Positions 10,645 to 22,810 of a stretch of DNA of 64,000 bases are shown piece after piece. Below the pieces are notes generated by a model that was not told where the DNA came from, did not search any database, and saw only the letters and a list, made by a program, of their open reading frames with translations. Position 1 is the first letter of the stretch. Each line of letters opens with the position of its first letter. Position numbers and translations under genes: made by a program. Source of the DNA: Meandrina meandrites (taxonomy: Eukaryota; Cnidaria; Anthozoa; Scleractinia; Meandrinidae). The stretch covers positions 21,583,755 to 21,647,754 of the forward strand of contig OY855903.1 of NCBI GenBank assembly GCA_963693305.1. Direction: 5' to 3'.

Positions 10645-12216
10645 TACCTCGAGAGTTTAACTCTTATTTTTAACGCTGTTATAAAGACTGTTTACGTGTT
10701 ATCGATATCTATCGATCTAGCCTTAGTTAAAAGGATTTCTTTTCATCTCAAAAACTTTCAACCATCTCGTTTTAGTTGTTAGTTCAATAAAAGAAACTCG
10801 AGTGCGGCCGTTCGATTTGTCATCGGCACTTGTCATCGGCATTTAAAGCAATTTTGAGTTTGTGAATGAATTTATTTGGTGTGCAGCGTAATTTTTGTTG
10901 AATTTTTGACGTCTAAAACTGTTCACAAAGGACTTTGTTTTTGAAAAAGTAACAAGCAGGGATCAAGATGCTAGAAAATAAATTGATGTTGTGTACTTTG
11001 TCGCGGTTCACTACGTGAGAAACCGATTAACCCATGAAATAAGCAAGACAATAAGAATAAATTATGTTATAAATTGATTATGCAAGAAATTTACGCACGC
11101 GCAAAATTTTTGTCGTAAATTTACATCGAAATCATATCGCGTGACATAATCAGTGAGCCGCGTATACGTAATTCGCGCGCCAAATAAAAATAACGTACCT
11201 TCTTTGGCGATAATGCAATTTAATATCATCCAGCTCCACAAATGAAAACTTAGTAAATCTATTGCATAATTGCAGAGTTACGTTGAGTGGATACCAATTA
11301 CAAAATTCCTGGCGTCAAGATACTTCGAAGAATCAAAATCATAGACTAATTTGAAAAAGTAATCACGTTTGGTGGTCTCCCGCCAAACTTGCAGCAAATA
11401 TGTCATACTGTGTATTTTACTGCTGGATGAAGACTTGTTCTCATAAGCCTTATTTTCAGAGTAAACAAAGTAATATCTATACTACTGGCAATAAAAATCA
11501 TTCAGTTCCCAAATACCAAATATCTGTAATTTTTTATCGGTTGATTTTTTAAAAAAATTACATCGCTCATTTACTTGAAGGTATACTGAATTTGTACAAG
11601 TGAAACGTTATTTGATTACTCTCGTAATCTGGTTATTGTTGAGAGAAACTGCAGCATAGGGCCATCGCTATACCAAGAAAAGAAAACAGTACACCAGCGG
11701 TGTGATTTTAAGTGAATTTCTCAGTGGGTGGCCCAATTAAGCACAAACGATCAGACTTACTTTCGCAAAGTTACCAGGCAGGGAGACAAGGATATGGATA
11801 AAATCATGATCAAGCTTTTAGGAAATATATTGGACATCACAGCCATATTTTGTCATTTACAGGGAAAATGAATCGTAAATCTTGAACTTACGCTTTCAGT
11901 TAATCGAGACTTTCACACCTTTCAACAGCGTACTTCTTCACTACGTAGCAGAGCTTGCGTGATCCAATCTAAATTTGTTCTAAGATGCTCTAACCCTTTT
12001 ATTGCTTCCCAATAATTTATTTAACCGTTCATGCATGATATCAGGTCCGCCAATATTTTCGGCATAATTACTTGTGTCTAATCGGGCACCTGCGCGCACA
12101 GTGCTCGTTGCATCACAAGAATTAACAATCTCGTTCCCATAGCCCGCGCCCCACTTGACCATCATTCGGGAAGCACGAACATGGGGGACGCGGGCTCTGG
12201 GAATTAGATTGAAGAA
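10645..12216. other. No gene recognised
   Basis: AT-rich non-coding DNA. Near 12180-12210 is a sequence resembling the right end of the 9-bp-duplication repeat family found at 12226, 14395 and 30891, which suggests nested relics. The single minus-strand ORF at 11980-12165 is unconvincing. Confidence 0.45.
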
Positions 12217-12225
12217 TTAATAGTC

Positions 12226-12560
12226 CATTCTCGTCCCCATAGTCCTTTTCGCTTCTCTTAGCCGGCGGCACGAGAAACGAGAAACGGCACGAGAAACGAA
12301 GGGCTCTGGGGACACAGGATTTCCAGTCCTAGATTCTAGGACTTCCGGTCTTCATGTATGCAGTCGTGATGTTTCTGAAGACTCTGTGGGACAGTCATGG
12401 CGGTTTTTACTTCCGCTCAAGATTTCTTTGTTTCAAACAGCCAATAAAAAAACTGAATTAATTCAAAAATCCTATGTCCTTTGTCCCCAGAGTTCTTCGT
12501 TTCTCGTGCCAAGGCCCCAATCGGCTAAGAGAAGCGAAAAGGGCTATGGGGACGAGAATG
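12226..12560. mobile_element. Non-autonomous element with 9-bp target duplication
   Basis: The ends CATTCTCGTCCCCATAG and CTATGGGGACGAGAATG are perfect inverted repeats. The pairing continues inward for about 100 bases with interruptions (CTTTTCGCTTCTCTTAGCCG against CGGCTAAGAGAAGCGAAAAG). Flanks 12217-12225 (TTAATAGTC) and 12561-12569 (TTAGTAGTC) match at 8 of 9 positions. A 9-bp duplication is typical of Mutator-like elements. Related copies are at 14395-14612 and 30891-31151. Confidence 0.82.
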
Positions 12561-12617
12561 TTAGTAGTCAACCACCCAACAAAGTCCTTCTTGCTACTGA
12601 CAAAAGCGCAGTTATTA

Positions 12618-12779
12618 TACCTAATCGTACCTTTTTGGTACGCTTCGGCGGCATATCGGGGGAGTTTGGTCGAGCCATGGTTCGTATTTTGGCGAGACGC
12701 AGTCAAGCCAAAATACTCATGGCGAGACAAAACGAGCCTGATATGCCACCGAAGCGTACCAAAAAGGTACGATTAGGTA
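12618..12779. mobile_element. Palindromic MITE flanked by TA
   Basis: The outer arms (about 40 bases, CCTAATCGTACCTTTTTGGT outermost) are almost perfect inverted copies. A second inverted pair in the centre (GCCATGGTTCGTATTTTGGC with GCCAAAATACTCATGGC) makes the whole 160 bp fold as one hairpin. TA at 12618-12619 and 12778-12779 fits a Tc1/mariner-type duplication. The long plus-strand ORFs crossing this stretch exist only because of the palindrome. Confidence 0.8.
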
Positions 12780-14385
12780 TTTATCGTACCAAATTCAGCC
12801 AAAAATCTGGAAAGTTCTTGTTTCTTGTGTTTCTTCTCATCCTCGACAAAATCGCTCTGTTCAAGCCATGCTTGCCAGGTACGAAGTGCAATTTGTGTGA
12901 TACTTTCTTGGTCTTCAACACTTGCTTTGACTCGTCTGTGTGGAGATTCATTCTCTTAATTTTCAAAATCAAAATTTAGCGAAAAATTTGGGAACTCCGA
13001 CTACATTGTTTCAGTCTGAATGAACATGGCACAAGTGGAGAGCGCGCTCAAGTTTAGTTTTGGCGGGAAAGCTTGTACTCCTTTTACGACCGGTGAACAC
13101 CAGGTTAACTTAAATTACGAGGTTTTGTTTTATTGGTAAAAGCTCTTTTCAATTCATCTTACCGTAACACTTCTTTATTTCAAAGTGACCATGATATCGT
13201 GGCATATCAGATCAGTGACTTGATATCGTAGAACATCAGGACAGTAGATTGCGCTTCTGCTTGGCTACTTGCAAAGCATGCTTCTCGATTCACTGGTCGA
13301 ACACTCTTGCCCGGCGGAAAATCCGGACATTTTAGTTGGGGAAAACCCTACCCTATTTCATTTTCAGACCAGACCCAAAACTCGATATCCTAAATTTTTT
13401 TTTTTTTTTTTACCAGACCCTACCCAGCATAAATTCATTCGTTCCTGTTGTCTATTGTTCTCTCGAACGCCAGTAGCAAGCAATTTGTGTGAAACCTTGT
13501 GAGAGTTGCTACCCGAACTTCGAGTTTGTTGAGGAGAGTGGGCGGTTATACACAGGCAACCGGGCTAGTGGCTAAACAGTCAAGTATCATTAGCCACGAA
13601 AAATGTTGGATTAAAAAATATTTCATTTTGGTCTAGTCCAAACCCTTTATAAATCTAAGATTTTGTGTGATTTTAGCCCATTGATTACAGGCGTTCTGTT
13701 TGTCCCCTCGCCATTTTTCCACCCGCTGCTTTTCTCGCTAATCCCGTTTTTCGTGCTGCTGCCCAGCTAATCGAATGCATTAAACAGGCTAATGTTTTCT
13801 GTTTGATCGTTTAGCAGGGGCTTTAGCATTGTCGATGTAGATCACCACAGGCAGCCCAGATATAGGAACTACGTGACATTGCTCACAGGGAGAATTTCCG
13901 GGGGGAGGGGGGGTCACTCCCATATATGGGCTATATAGGTATGTGCCACTGGATAGGGTATGGTTTTTGAGATTCTCGGTCTTTAAATAGGGTATCATTT
14001 TTGCTCCTTTTGGCATTGTGTTCCCGGTGTTATCCTTAGATAGGGTACCTAAATTCTATCAGCTAAAATAAATGCCCAACTAAACTATAAACTATCCGTT
14101 CAACTAGTAGCAAAGCGATTTTGTAAAGATTTGTGTTTTGCCGTGTGCGGTTAGCCGTTATTTGTATCGTCACCCAACGCTTCTCCTTTCCATGAATAGG
14201 GTGTCATTTTTCGGGTTTGGGCCTTAAAAAGTGTATCAATTTTCGTTTTCTTTATCCTTAAATAGGGTCACGGTTTAAGAAGCCTAAGACTCAGGCTTTC
14301 CCCTCTTGCGAACATGAATTCTGTAATGCCCAGTTCCCCCCATTAAAACACGCCAGCAGGAAATCAGGGCACTTAAGTTCAACCT
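12780..14385. other. No gene recognised; interspersed repeat fragments
   Basis: It contains a pyrimidine-rich stretch with a T-run (13400), a related half of the 866-1020 element (13720-13780), and a repeat at about 13895-14290 with recurring ATAGGGT words (GATAGGGTATGG, AATAGGGTATC, GATAGGGTACC, AATAGGGTGTC, AATAGGGTCAC) that I know as a common coral interspersed repeat. No splice-supported exon. Confidence 0.45.
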
Positions 14386-14394
14386 TGCCAAATC

Positions 14395-14612
14395 CAGTCT
14401 CGTCCCCAGAGGCCGCAATCCTTCTGTTCCTGCACCAGGGATCGAGAGCTCTGGACTAGACTGAATACTTGTTCATTTCATCCAAAATATACGGCGCACG
14501 AGCACAATCAAACAGGAACCAGATATTCCTGGCTTCGGTTTTTGAATCGCCGAGAGCCGTTGCGTCTCCCGACCGTTTGTCAAGGGGGAAGCGGGCTCTT
14601 GGAACGAGATTG
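14395..14612. mobile_element. Non-autonomous element, second 9-bp-duplication copy
   Basis: Begins CAGTCTCGTCCCC and ends GGAACGAGATTG. The flanks TGCCAAATC (14386-14394) and TGCTAAGTC (14613-14621) match at 7 of 9 positions. The interior is recognisably the same as 30891-31151 (shared blocks CCAGGGATCGAGA, CTTGTTCATTTCA, CAGAGCCGTTGCG or close variants). Confidence 0.78.
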
Positions 14613-14736
14613 TGCTAAGTCCCCGAGTCTTGATTTGTTTAGTTAATCAGTTAAAACTACCATGATTTCACAGAGTGAAATGAGTATTTCTCAAGCACTA
14701 GAGATAGAAGAAACAGGAATATTATTTTTCGGGCTG

Positions 14737-14742
14737 TTTATT
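14737..14742 (-). terminator. Polyadenylation signal of secreted protein copy B
   Basis: TTTATT on the plus strand reads AATAAA on the minus strand, about 140 bases after the stop codon of the gene at 14881-16211. Another AATAAA on the same strand lies nearer the stop, around 14812. Confidence 0.5.
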
Positions 14743-14880
14743 GAACTGATTTAAAATAAAAACCAACATTGAAACCCAAGATAGTTTGATTTATCACCAG
14801 TAATTACGTTTATTTTTGCCCTTGTTCCAAAACAAACTCTTTCCAATTTGCTGCAGACTTCACATGAAAACAAAAATATC

Positions 14881-16211
14881 TCAATTGTAAAGGTTGTCGT
14901 GAAGCTTAAGATAAGCTGGATATTCCTTCTTTGAAATGGCTGCTTCATCATGCCTGAAAAGTAAAGTGGGAGAAATATGTTTTCGTAGCTATACAAATTT
15001 AGTCACATAACTATTTACGCCATAAAAAGCAAAAGACTTTTGAGCCTAGAAAATGGCACCACTTTATACCAATGATCATTAACATTATATACTAGGTAAC
15101 TCAACAAGGGTGGCAACAAAAGATTTTGGCCCCAACTGGATTTTCCGCCGTCACGTATTAAGGTTATGTTCGATTTGGTAACTATCCAAGCGGTTGAACG
15201 TTAGTCGCGCCCCTCACACGGGGAGTGTGAGTGTATATAGGGGTGGACGGTGGGAAGTATGCAGGGGAAGTCTACTACTCACTTGTGTTCTTGCCAGCTC
15301 CTGCAGCAGCTCAGGCCAGCGCCACAGTCGTGTTGGGTCGACATAGGGCAGCTTACTGGTTTCGAGCAAGTTCCCCACGGGATCGGGATGTTGGGAAATG
15401 TACACGTCTCTCCTTCTTTCTTCCCCTCTACTGAAGGCTCTGAAGGCTTATCTTTGTCCTTATTGGGTCGTTTGCGTTTACCTGAATTTGAGTAGATGAT
15501 CATATTAATTAGGCAGAAAGGAAAAGGAGAACTCCGTGTTCAAGGCTAATGCCCCATAAGAGCAGGGCTTATCCCGGTTTTCGTGGCATGAAGCGACTAG
15601 GAATATCCCCCCCCCCCCCCTCCCCCTGGATGAGATGCTAATTCATCGCAGGGTTACCCTCAACATTAAATTCGCCGGTACCCATTTATACACCTCGGTG
15701 AAAAAAGGCACTGCAGGCACTGAAGTGGGAGTACAGTGTCTTGCCTAAAAACACAGTGACCCTGGCCTGGGCTCGAGCCCGGAGATAGCCTGTGTACAGC
15801 CGTCCCGCTCAACTCGGGACGGCTCGAGTCCAGCGCCCTAACGATACGAATCAGATATAAAACATCCGAGAGAGACTCGAGGGAGTGGGGAAGTCGAACA
15901 TCTAGGCTTCTGTTGTTATTCTAAATTTGTCATAGAGATACAAAGTAGAGATTTTAACTGTGACAAGATGTAACTTTAATATGAATAGACTGAAATAAGA
16001 CATCTCCAAGGTTTTCTTAGCAACAACGCTGACCAACTGCGGACTGGCATTAATGATCAAAGTTACATATTTTTTTAAATTGTAACTTTATCTCATGCAG
16101 TCAACTCTTTTTATGGATCAAAAAGCTCTTTTTCTCAAGATTACCTTCAGCTCCGCTAAACAGCAGGATTACCAAGGAAATGCAGATAAGTGCTTTCAAG
16201 AAACGGCCCAT
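14881..16211 (-). CDS. Small secreted six-cysteine protein, copy B (3 exons)
   Basis: Coding exons are 16211-16145, 15481-15283 and 14953-14881, with GT-AG introns in phases 1 and 2, giving 112 aa ending in TGA. Exon 1 is a signal peptide (MGRFLKALICISLVILLFS...). Exon 2 begins with a basic, Pro/Ser-containing linker and then the core C-x11-C-x5-C-x7-C-x5-CC (about residues 53-87). Exon 3 is a 24-residue polar tail. It is the paralogue of 3559-5002: same -FLK-L-C- signal, same Gly-Thr-Cys-Ser/Ala-x-Pro-x-Ser-Cys centre, same GL-x-CC end. The linker between signal and core is longer here, and the basic stretch lies before the core rather than after it. Intron 1 contains a tRNA-derived SINE. 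Function unknown. Confidence 0.82.
15540..15850 (-). mobile_element. tRNA-derived SINE, family 1, in intron 1 of copy B
   Basis: Read on the minus strand, a degenerate tRNA-like head (about 15850-15760, with a box-B-like GGGCTCGAGCCC) is followed by a body containing AGACACTGT, GGTGTATAAATGGGTACCGG and TAACCCTGCGATG. The same body recurs at 32890-33155 and, degraded, at 21015-21140. A run of 14 C (15607-15620) interrupts the tail. Confidence 0.7.
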
Positions 16212-18425
16212 GATTAGTGAATCCCTGTACAGGAGAGAAAACTTTGTTATTTCACTGATGCATTTTATTTACGTAATAGAGAGAAGCAAAAGGGCGTTTT
16301 GAGATCGGTTACAAGTCACAGTCTCATTGGTAGGCGCACGGAAATCATTCCATCCACCTGTTGTAGCCTCCTATTTCCTTTTGTGGTAGTTTTTTTTTTT
16401 TTATCGATGTTTCGGATGATGGCGGAAAAAATTACTCAAAAGACAATAAACAATGCTAAAACCAGATCACAATAGCCAACTAACGTACAGTAGCATGAGT
16501 AGTTTCCGAAAAACCAAGGTATACCTTATCGTTACTTTCTTTCCCGGGACTTGATTTTCGCCTTTTTCAAAAACTGATTCGCGAAAGTAATGACTCGATC
16601 GCGATAACGTATCTTTTGGGCCAAATCGCGAAAATTAAGTCCCGCAAAATATACCCGCTCCATTTTCGCGAAACGACGTTTCCGCAAAAGGAACCACAAC
16701 CTACATCGGAACAAATGTTGCAAGAAATTAGTTTACGTGTAACACCCAATTGCTAGTACAATGAAGACCCGCCTGCAGACTATTTGACTAAACTTTGAAA
16801 GACATTTCCAGAAGTGGCTCCATATAACTACCAATCCTCTGAATACATACAATTTCTTTAAAAAGTATTTAAGTAAGTTGTTTAAATAGTACGGGCTCAA
16901 ACCAAATTAAAATATTGCATCCAATTGGACGAATCGCATCTTTATTCGTTTTTCAAAATTAAAAGTGCTTAAAGTATTATGGACACATGCAAATTTGTCA
17001 AGATAAATGGTCTTCACTCATCAGTTTTCGTAGAAAATTCATCACTAAGTTTTGTCTTTTTTTAAATATTGCATACAGTTTTGGGTGATGTACCATTACA
17101 CTTGGCATTGATTAAAAAATTTGCACCCCAACTCGCTTTGCTTCCCAACTCGCAGGGATCTTCAGTTAAATAGTAAGCGCCCGTTATCTCCTATGATAAT
17201 TACAACATTTAAAGAATAAAGTTCGCTCTTTAACGCGTACAGTCGTCGCCTTTTTATGTAGTCAAATAAATTTTCAAAAGGGCTCTTTGAAATTTGTAAA
17301 ACAAATACAGCGTAGCCCCCATCACAGCCACTTTATTTAATTTTAGGGCCAAACAGAAGCCCAGTCAGTCCTTATGTTATTTAAAGAACTCCTTTAATTC
17401 GGCTTCCCTGCTTAAACCGCCAGCTAGATTTTTGTGGGCCGTGGTCACCGAATTAACAGGGTTCCACTGTATCCGACACTGTACTGTGTAATTACAGTGC
17501 TTCATCGTCTGTTTGAAAATCATGCTATTGCTACCCATTGTAATTTCAGTAGTTGTTTTGATACATTCTTCTATTTGCAGAAACGTTGTCATAGAAAATC
17601 ACAAAATAAAAAAAAAAGCAAATAGGAATTACTTATGTATTTTCAAGACATGCTTGAAATTCGCCCGAAGAAATTAAATGGTCTCAAAACGCTTCAAAAT
17701 ACACGTTAATCAATTTATCTCATACTGAACACGACAGAGCTTTCTGTGTATGCTGCCAGCTATGACGATTAAGCTGATGAATTCCTTTTTGACTTTTTTC
17801 ATTTTTCTTTTTAATATGACAACGTTATTGCATTTAGGTGTGTGTGTATATATATCGTGTGTATTTTCAAAAAAATTTCTAAAACATTCTATCACAAGGC
17901 CGGTAAAATAGTCAGTCAAATCGCTATTTTTAAGGTAGTCGTAATTCTCGTTCAAGCGTTGCCTGGAATTACTAGATAGTTAAGGCGGGAGTGCACCTGA
18001 AACCTGTTTTTCCACCGCTAAACTTAGCTTAATGCGGATATCTCGTCCGCGTTTCAAGTAATCCAGAAACTCTATGCTCATTTCACAAAGCTATGTTTAG
18101 CGGTGTTTTGTAAATTTTTTGGTGATTTTTGGGGCTGTTTGGGAAGATATAGTTTTCCTCAAAGGATTAGTAAAATTTGGAGAAATAAGAAATATTAAAG
18201 ATTTAATGTGATTTTAAAATTAGAATTTGAAGTTAAAAATTAGCATATGGACACCCAAACAGTCCCCTGAGAACCTGGGGTGCTCTTGCGTGGGGGTCAA
18301 CTGTCTGGTGGTGTTTCAAAAATAATTTTCTTTCTTCTATCCCTTCCTTAAATCTCTTAAAATTTCACTCAAAATCGGGTGTATCCCCACCTTAAGGTCA
18401 TTGCCGCTTACAAGAATTGTCCTGA
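16212..18425. other. No gene recognised
   Basis: Non-coding. At about 16540-16700 there is a repeat rich in TCGCGAAA and AAGTCCCGCAAAA words, which makes an accidental minus-strand ORF. The rest is AT-rich, with a T-run at 16388 and a (TA)n patch at 17840. Confidence 0.45.
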
Positions 18426-18623
18426 GCCCGTTTCTCGAAGGTCCCGAGAAGTTTCGCCGGCCGGAAAGCCATAGAAAAACCTCAAACCTTATGACTACAG
18501 AGCTGTTTAATTCTATGATATTTTTAATATGAGAAAAGGTTCCCCTTATAGAAAGTTTCAGGCCTACCGTATACACTTCAGATAACTGAAAAATGGCTTT
18601 CCGGGGCTTTCGAGAAACGGGCC
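18426..18623. mobile_element. MITE with GCCCGTTTCTCGAA termini
   Basis: The left end GCCCGTTTCTCGAA and right end TTCGAGAAACGGGCC are inverted repeats. Inner CCGGAAAGCCAT (18460s) pairs with ATGGCTTTCCGG (18592-18603). About 198 bp, no coding. Termini of this sequence are very common in coral genomes. Confidence 0.75.
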
Positions 18624-21600
18624 TATGGTCACTAATTACAAGAAATGATAGAGGGCCGAAAAAACCTGATGTTATTAGCCAAGTGGTACGCAGGAGCATA
18701 TACCTAAAACGGCTCGCTTAAGTATTAACACCAAACGGCATTTAATTTTGATTTAAATCTTTGATGTTCAGTGAAAGGGCAGCACATACATTTCACGCCA
18801 GTCCTCACCTATGTAACGCCAAAGTAAAATATTATAAGACCGCTAAACACTACATGTAGTGAGAAGTCCTCGGCCACACTGGTATATTCGAGAACAGAAT
18901 TCCGTTGTTAGTCACATTTGTTCCGTCAAATCGATCAATGCATAAAAACTATACACTAGGATATATGTAAGTCATTGTGACGGACTTGTGCGGCGGAAAT
19001 CTCGTGAAAAAATTCAATTTCACATTCAAAACCAGCGGACGGGCCGACGATTTGTGGGTAATGGTAAGCGTCCTTACAAGTGAAAAGTGTTTGTGCTCTC
19101 TCTAGGTCGATTCAGTTAGAAAAGAAGCGCCTGTTATGGCTGTTATAACATTATTTACAATTTGCGCTGACAAAGTTTTAAAAAATGAAATATACGTAGG
19201 AACGGAGCATTAATAACATCGCAGTAGACTTACAGATGCCTAAATAAACAAGCTTATAGATATATATAGTCACCTTTTCAGAGGAGGATTTTTCCGATCA
19301 CACCTTTCCTCTACAGCAGCGATGGATCGCAAGCCTGCAGAATTGTTTGTCGCTGACAAAGTAAACTTTATTTATTTGTGCATGTTCTACGTGGGAAAAT
19401 TCCATTTTAATATGTTACAATGCGGGAGGTATATCGCCAGGTGTCAGTGGGTTTACCTCCCCCCCCCCCCCCCCCCGTAAAATCGGACTAAGGAGGATGG
19501 AGAGGGGGAGCGTTTTTGCATTGAATGGGATGCTGACTTGACATTTGTAAAGAATTTTTTTTCTTTTTCAGTAGCCTACAATATTTTGATTTCTACATAA
19601 TTACACAACTGTCTTGTCTTAAACGAACGGCTAGCTCGTCTCAAACAGGGTCTGGGTTTTAAGTACTTATGATACTACTCCATCTAAGTTATAATTTCGT
19701 AAGCCTTTTTATTTGTAGCAGCCGATATTGCGCAGCAACGAAATAGACGTGAGCTTATCCGAATAGCTTGCAATGAGACTTGGTTGTCTAGCAATAATTA
19801 TAAGTAAACAAATTTGAAACACTGAGATATATTAGAAAACAGAATTCCGAACTTTGATCCAGTGTAACCGAGCAATTGAAGTTTTGAACTGATTGGTGTC
19901 TAATTTATTTAACGCAAAACTGAGACAAATTGACGGAAATTTGTTTTTTCGAACAACAGAAGTTAGCCCACAAACGGAGGCAACTTGTCTACATGCCATT
20001 GACAACACAGACAACACAGACCTTTTCCCCGTCAAAACTTTGACAAGTTTTTTAACGTCGCAGAAGCCACGCTTATTAAAATTAAAACCTCAAGCTGCGC
20101 TCTAGGTATTTAATTTGTGATCTTTTCTTACTCCACTGTCTTATCTACGGATATAATCCAAGTTCAAGTCCTTCTTTCATAACCGCTTAATTTTCTGTTG
20201 TTCCGTAAATTCATAAGATGAGAGAAAAATTACGTGTTCTCAGTTAACCACGTGGAGCTAAACTATGTCAAAACAATCAAACTCTGCTGGCAAATGCACT
20301 GTAAATATTTGAGAACGTTTGAATTAAATTGGTTCTTTCAGTTTGAAATGCCATATTCTAGTTTTCAGATGTAACCAAACAAACAACTGTCTAGACTAAA
20401 TAGATCATAGAAGTACCTTATTTCTTTCAAATGGAAGCACGAATTAAAAAGGAACTTTCTCCTGAACAAGAAATTTCATCCACGGTCTCCAAAAACCTGT
20501 TTTCACGACAACTGTAGCTTAGTCGAACCCAAATGGAAAAAACATTATACTATAGACTATAGCTTACTAAAAGTTAAGTTTAGGGATGCGTTTGGTTTCA
20601 GTTGTAAGTTTTGCAATTTTAGATCATTTTTATTGTGTGAATTTCGATATCGTAAAGCGCCATGGCAATCTAATGGATTATGGCGTCATATAAATATATT
20701 TTAATTTTAATTTAATTTAACTTTATAATACGTCAACATTTCGACCGACAGGGGATAACAATCGCTGGCTCTTGGTCGGCCACTCCGAAAATGTTTGCTG
20801 GATTGTATCAAAAATTTGACCACTTCATCGTTGGTGCGGTGTTTTATCTACAACGCCTTGTTGGTACCGACTGTGACCTCAGTGCATTTTAAAAATTCTC
20901 CCGCCTCTCTTTAAGTGATTAAGACATCCCCTGGTTGATGATATATTTTGTTCATGTTCACGACATCTTTCTGCTCAGCAAAGCCGTTTGATCGATGTCA
21001 TATCCCACTTATCACGTTTTCAGTAGCATTGAGCGACCAGGAGTATTTCTACTTCTCACTGCACCAATTTATACACTTCGGTGGAGAGAAGCACTATGAG
21101 AATAACGTCTCAACCCCGGCGACTCAGTGCTCGATCCAAAGTCCAATGCAATAACAAATTTGTCCACCACGCCTTGTTCAGTACTTAACTTCAAACAGAT
21201 GGAAGTTCACAAGCTAACGTAAGCTAGATCAGTTGTCTATAAACGGCTCCTTCAAATGATCAAAAAAAGATCCTTTTTAGAAAACTTTTAATAGCTCAGT
21301 AATCTGAACGTTTTAGGAAACTAAAACCCTAGCTGAACCTCGCCGATCGAGGGGATATAGGATAGGGCATATGTGGGACCCTTTAACTGTTACCATACCC
21401 ACTCTCGAACTCAACAATCGACCGCACCTCTAAGACTTTACAGGAAAATAGGGGACTGTGAACAGTGTAGGATCCAAAGGAGGAGCGAGATGTTCGATTC
21501 TGGTGAAATGCAAATATATAATTATAAGAAATAAGTGTCCCATTAAATACTCATCAAAATCCATAATCAAAATACACAAAGTATTCAAATGCCAAAGGAG

Positions 21601-22024
21601 AAAACTCATGTATCATAAGATGATTCATAAATACACGACCAAGATGGAGGTGGGGGGCATTGTTTTGAATCTGACATATGTATTATTCGGGACCTCCTTG
21701 CATGGTTAGTAAATTGACCATAAGTTAACATTCTACTGAAATGTTAAATGAAATACCTCACTTTAATAAAATAAAATAATTAACGAAGTTCAGTGTACAA
21801 TCTCAAGGTTTACACTGTCTTGATTCTTCAGATTCTTCAAGAGTCGGATCAAGAAGAGCTGAAGTCACAACTTTTAAAAATCAACGTCGGCACTATGAGT
21901 ATTCAATCAAATGCTTCACAAAGTCTCTTCCGAGGTTTGTGTTGACTTCAAATGGCATTATTGTCAATCCTTTTAATCGATGCTGTTACAGGTCGCACCT
22001 TCAACGTTAAGTGTGGACAGAAGA
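18624..22024. other. No gene recognised; scattered repeats
   Basis: It holds a pure 18-C run (19459-19476), a degraded SINE (21015-21140) and AT-rich spacer. A possible first exon at 19322-19360 (TATA-like run at 19259, ATG, 13 codons, GTAAAC) has no partner exon that I can find. The short ORFs at 19893-20105 and 20948-21154 are unsupported. Confidence 0.45.
21015..21140 (-). mobile_element. Degraded SINE fragment, family 1
   Basis: It keeps the diagnostic body words of the 15540 and 32890 copies in the same order: ATTTATACACTTCGGTGGAG, GAAGCACTATGAGA and the CGATCC near the head. The tRNA-like head is barely recognisable. Confidence 0.5.
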
Positions 22025-22810
22025 TTAAGGTGCCGAATCTTCCCCTTTGAGGTATGCTATAAATGCAGGCTCTGTAGTGTCTGCAGTGTGCTGTCCGTAA
22101 ATATTATTTAACTCTTCCAATTCGCGCTGAACATAAGCGCAAAGCTTCTGCCCCAAACGTACCAAGCCATTCATCACACAATCTACAATACAGAAGAACT
22201 GGAGGTACTTGCTTATCTCAGCGAACTTGCTGTTAACTGGCAGGGATTTTGTCGCCACTGTTTTTGAGTCCTTTGAAGCTGAGTCCAGAGTAAAATTATC
22301 ACTATAGCCATGACTCGTATGGTCAGCAGCATATTTTCTTTGGCCACAAGGCACTTGACGAGAAACTTCAGTTGAACATGGGTTAACTGTCTCTGTTCTG
22401 ACTACACTCTCTTTTCTAAACACAAGTTCCTCAACTGGTGGAGGACTCATTCTCAAGTTTGTTTTGTTTCCGCTCTTGTTTCTTTTCTTGCTTGTTGAAG
22501 CGTTTTTCTTTCTTTTATACGCCTTCATGCTGTTCTCCTCTTGAACTGTTTTCTTAATCTTGAAGCGGCAGCTTTCAACATTTTGTAGTGTTGTGCGTGA
22601 ACAGCGCATACCAGGTTCTGTTTCTTCACCTTTTATGTACGATATAAATGCGGGATCCGTATGCAGCTCGGCCACTGTGTCCCTCTCATAAATATCACTG
22701 AACTTCTCAAACTCGTTTCGAAGGTACGCGCACATATTTTGAGGCAAGACTATCACCGCCTTTGACAAACTGCGAAGGAAAGACATTTCGCGTTTTATAT
22801 CTGAATCCAT
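22025..22810 (-). CDS. Unrecognised protein with an internally duplicated motif
   Basis: A single 261-aa ORF without introns. The same ~43-residue module occurs at both ends, at residues 22-64 and 219-261. Shared residues follow Leu-x-Gln-x-x-Cys-Ala-Tyr-x-x-x-Glu-x-Glu, then Ile-Tyr, then Pro-Ala-Phe-Ile-x-Tyr-x-Lys-Gly-Glu. The middle is low-complexity, Lys/Ser/Asn-rich with a basic cluster (about residues 85-120) that could be a nuclear localisation signal. No signal peptide or membrane segment apart from a mildly hydrophobic patch before the second module. I recognise no family. Intronless structure could mean a retrocopy or a young gene. The duplicated, well-preserved module argues that it is a real protein. 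Confidence 0.6.
   Translation of the reverse strand: MDSDIKREMSFLRSLSKAVIVLPQNMCAYLRNEFEKFSDIYERDTVAELHTDPAFISYIKGEETEPGMRCSRTTLQNVESCRFKIKKTVQEENSMKAYKRKKNASTSKKRNKSGNKTNLRMSPPPVEELVFRKESVVRTETVNPCSTEVSRQVPCGQRKYAADHTSHGYSDNFTLDSASKDSKTVATKSLPVNSKFAEISKYLQFFCIVDCVMNGLVRLGQKLCAYVQRELEELNNIYGQHTADTTEPAFIAYLKGEDSAP

Noticed and set aside
12386..12979. 197-codon plus-strand ORF and overlapping ORFs
   Set aside because: It runs through the end of one transposon and an entire palindromic MITE. Open frames on both strands follow from the inverted repeats.
19322..19360. Possible first coding exon after a TATA-like run
   Set aside because: Only 13 codons, and no matching downstream exon on the plus strand that I can identify.
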